A stretch of DNA of 6,873 nt from Elusimicrobiales bacterium (GTDB taxonomy: Bacteria; Elusimicrobiota; Elusimicrobia; Elusimicrobiales; Elusimicrobiaceae): positions 1-6,873 of the forward strand of contig JAUNWB010000070.1 in assembly GCA_030540535.1 (NCBI GenBank). The letters run 5' to 3'. Below the pieces are notes generated by a model. That model did no database searches and was not told the DNA's origin. It worked only from the letters and a program-made list of their open reading frames with translations. Numbering within the stretch: position 1 is the stretch's first letter; the number at the start of each line of letters is the position of its first letter. The translations under genes were made by a program, and so were the position numbers. Below, one piece after another: positions 6,130 to 6,873 of the stretch.

Positions 6130-6177
6130 AGCCTGCGGGCCGCCCCCTCCAAGTCCGCAATGGCGGCAATAAAAAAT

Positions 6178-6211
6178 CGGTAGATACTGAGCAGAAACAT
6201 CTCAGTATGAC
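6178..6211. repeat. CTGAG-type dispersed palindromic repeat, full copy
   Basis: ATACTGAG (6184-6191) and CTCAGTAT (6201-6208) pair perfectly over 8 bp with a 9-base loop, followed by GACT. It is related to 5390-5415. It lies about 10 bases before the tandem array. Confidence 0.75.
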
Positions 6212-6220
6212 TTTATTTTA

Positions 6221-6450
6221 TAACAGCCGTTACTCCACGCCATGCAGGACAGAATAATATTGCAGAAGATTGCCTGATTTGCCAAATTCGTTTTAGATTG
6301 GGCGGGCTAGTTGGGCGCACAGGCGTGCCTGATGGCACGTCAAGCCCAAGGCACGAACAAGATAACAGAATTTGACAAATTGTTGGCCCTTAAAAGACAT
6401 AAGGAATGGAAAAATCCTTTCCGTTCCTTATGCGTAAATCGCGAGTTAAC
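6221..6450. repeat. Array unit 1
   Basis: Core at 6224-6258. Long arm: TTTGCCAAATTC (6278-6289) with GAATTTGACAAA (6368-6379), one mismatch; then TTGGGC/GCCCAA (6311-6316/6344-6349) and CGTGCC-TGAT-GGCACG (6324-6339). End hairpin 6398-6412/6418-6432, 15 bp with one G-T. Its left edge lacks the GCGTAAATC...GAG part seen before units 2 and 3, so it is probably the terminal unit. Confidence 0.75.
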
Positions 6451-6679
6451 ATCAGCCGTTAATTCAACGCCGTGCAGATTAGAATAACATTACGTTACTT
6501 CGGCTGATTTTTCAGATTTGCGCTAAATTTGCGTTGCCAGTTGCCTGAGGAAGTACTGTCAGGTACGCCGAGAGGCAAGGAAACGCAAAGTTAGCCAAAT
6601 GTGGAAAATGGTTGCCCGTACAAGCAACAACGGATAAGAAATCGCTTTCTTATCCGTTGTGCGTAAATCACGAGTTAAC
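6451..6679. repeat. Array unit 2
   Basis: Long arm: ATTTG(C)GCTAA (6516-6526) with TTAGCCAAAT (6591-6600), TTTGCGTT/AACGCAAA (6528-6535/6582-6589), TTGCCT/AGGCAA (6541-6546/6573-6578). End hairpin 6627-6641/6646-6660, 15 perfect pairs with the loop TCGC. An extra 8-bp pair ATCAGCCG/CGGCTGAT (6451-6458/6501-6508) exists only in this unit. Confidence 0.75.
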
Positions 6680-6873
6680 ACCAGCCGTTACTCCACGCCG
6701 TGCAGAATAGAATAACACAATAGATGATTATATGATTTTTCAAAACCGCTCCGTATTGCGCGGACAAGTTGGGGCGCAACGTAGTGGTAATTACGTAAGC
6801 CCCAAGGTACGCGCAAGTAGCCGTGCCAACCCCTTATCTTGCCCGTGCGCCGCTTTGACTTTGCAGGCGAGGT
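6680..6873. repeat. Array unit 3, cut at the window edge
   Basis: Core at 6682-6716. Long arm: TTGCGCG/CGCGCAA (6756-6762/6810-6816) and TTGGGGC/GCCCCAA (6769-6775/6799-6805), with the palindrome TTACGTAA (6791-6798) near the tip. The TTGCCCGT word (6839-6846) corresponds to 6612-6619 in unit 2. The end hairpin would lie at or beyond the right edge. Confidence 0.65.

Larger units (their letters stand above)
6221..6873. repeat. Tandem array of structured units, period 229 bp, truncated by window end
   Basis: The word AGCCGTTA starts at 6225, 6454 and 6683, exactly 229 apart both times. Units 1 and 3 agree at 31 of 35 bases in the core (6224-6258 against 6682-6716). The boundaries 6431-6461 and 6660-6690 agree at 29 of 31 bases. 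The rest of each unit diverges in sequence, but inverted repeats keep corresponding positions: a long arm in the middle and, in units 1 and 2, a 15-bp hairpin at the end. No open reading frame of 60 codons or more was found in it. It could be serial RNA genes, folded-DNA recombination sites, or replication or partition sites; the sequence does not decide. Counts were made by eye. Confidence 0.85.

Noticed and set aside
6372..6377. Perfect TTGACA as a promoter in array unit 1
   Set aside because: No -10 element lies 16-18 bases downstream, and the word sits in a paired stem and is not conserved in units 2 and 3.
6221..6873. Integron attC array
   Set aside because: Folded variable arms fit the idea, but the boundary words (GTTAACA, GTTACTC, GTTAATT) do not fit the GTTRRRY core rule, there are no cassette genes and no integrase is visible.
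6221..6873. CRISPR or similar repeat-spacer array
   Set aside because: The period of 229 bp and the paired arms are unlike 24-40 base repeats with spacers of constant size.
6221..6873. tRNA genes in the hairpin-rich region
   Set aside because: No T-loop GTTCRANTC or cloverleaf spacing was found.

Overview
The window reads as chromosomal DNA of a Gram-negative-type bacterium. The best guess is an Elusimicrobiota member (Elusimicrobium-like, gut or animal associated). This rests mainly on the type IV prepilin, whose GFTLIELLVVVLIIGIL...ALPQYTKAVEKSR start resembles the many small pilins remembered from that phylum, and on dispersed palindromic repeats of the ELVSAS-encoding kind. No search was run, so the phylum is an inference.

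Positions 2-4804 hold a compact plus-strand housekeeping operon. It runs: 3' end of a phosphohexomutase, enolase (eno), an FtsB/DivIC-type division protein, a metallo-beta-lactamase-fold hydrolase of the glyoxalase II type, prolipoprotein diacylglyceryl transferase (lgt), and an RluA-family 23S rRNA pseudouridine synthase. The eno-ftsB, hydrolase-lgt and lgt-pseudouridine synthase junctions abut or overlap by 1-8 bases. A strong 11-bp GC-rich hairpin at 4808-4833 ends the operon. It also serves the convergent minus-strand prepilin gene (4835-5428). The operon joins sugar-phosphate interconversion and glycolysis to division, lipoprotein maturation and ribosome modification, a typical growth-linked set.

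The prepilin is unusual. Its 43-residue leader is largely encoded by two dispersed palindromic repeats read in frame, and its putative promoter contains a 13-base homopolymer.

From about 5430 to 6873 there is no convincing protein gene. Left to right this part holds: a candidate structured RNA (5497-5711) closed by a long-range stem; two strong hairpins or terminators (5713-5751, 5861-5900); a possible second small RNA; a nested CCCCGTA palindrome (5963-6015); more copies of the dispersed repeats (6075-6103, 6116-6129, 6178-6211); and a tandem array of about 229-bp units (6221 to the right edge). Each array unit has a conserved 5' core, then hairpin arms at matching offsets whose stem sequences differ between units while pairing is kept. 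The array runs off the window and is the most interesting object here.
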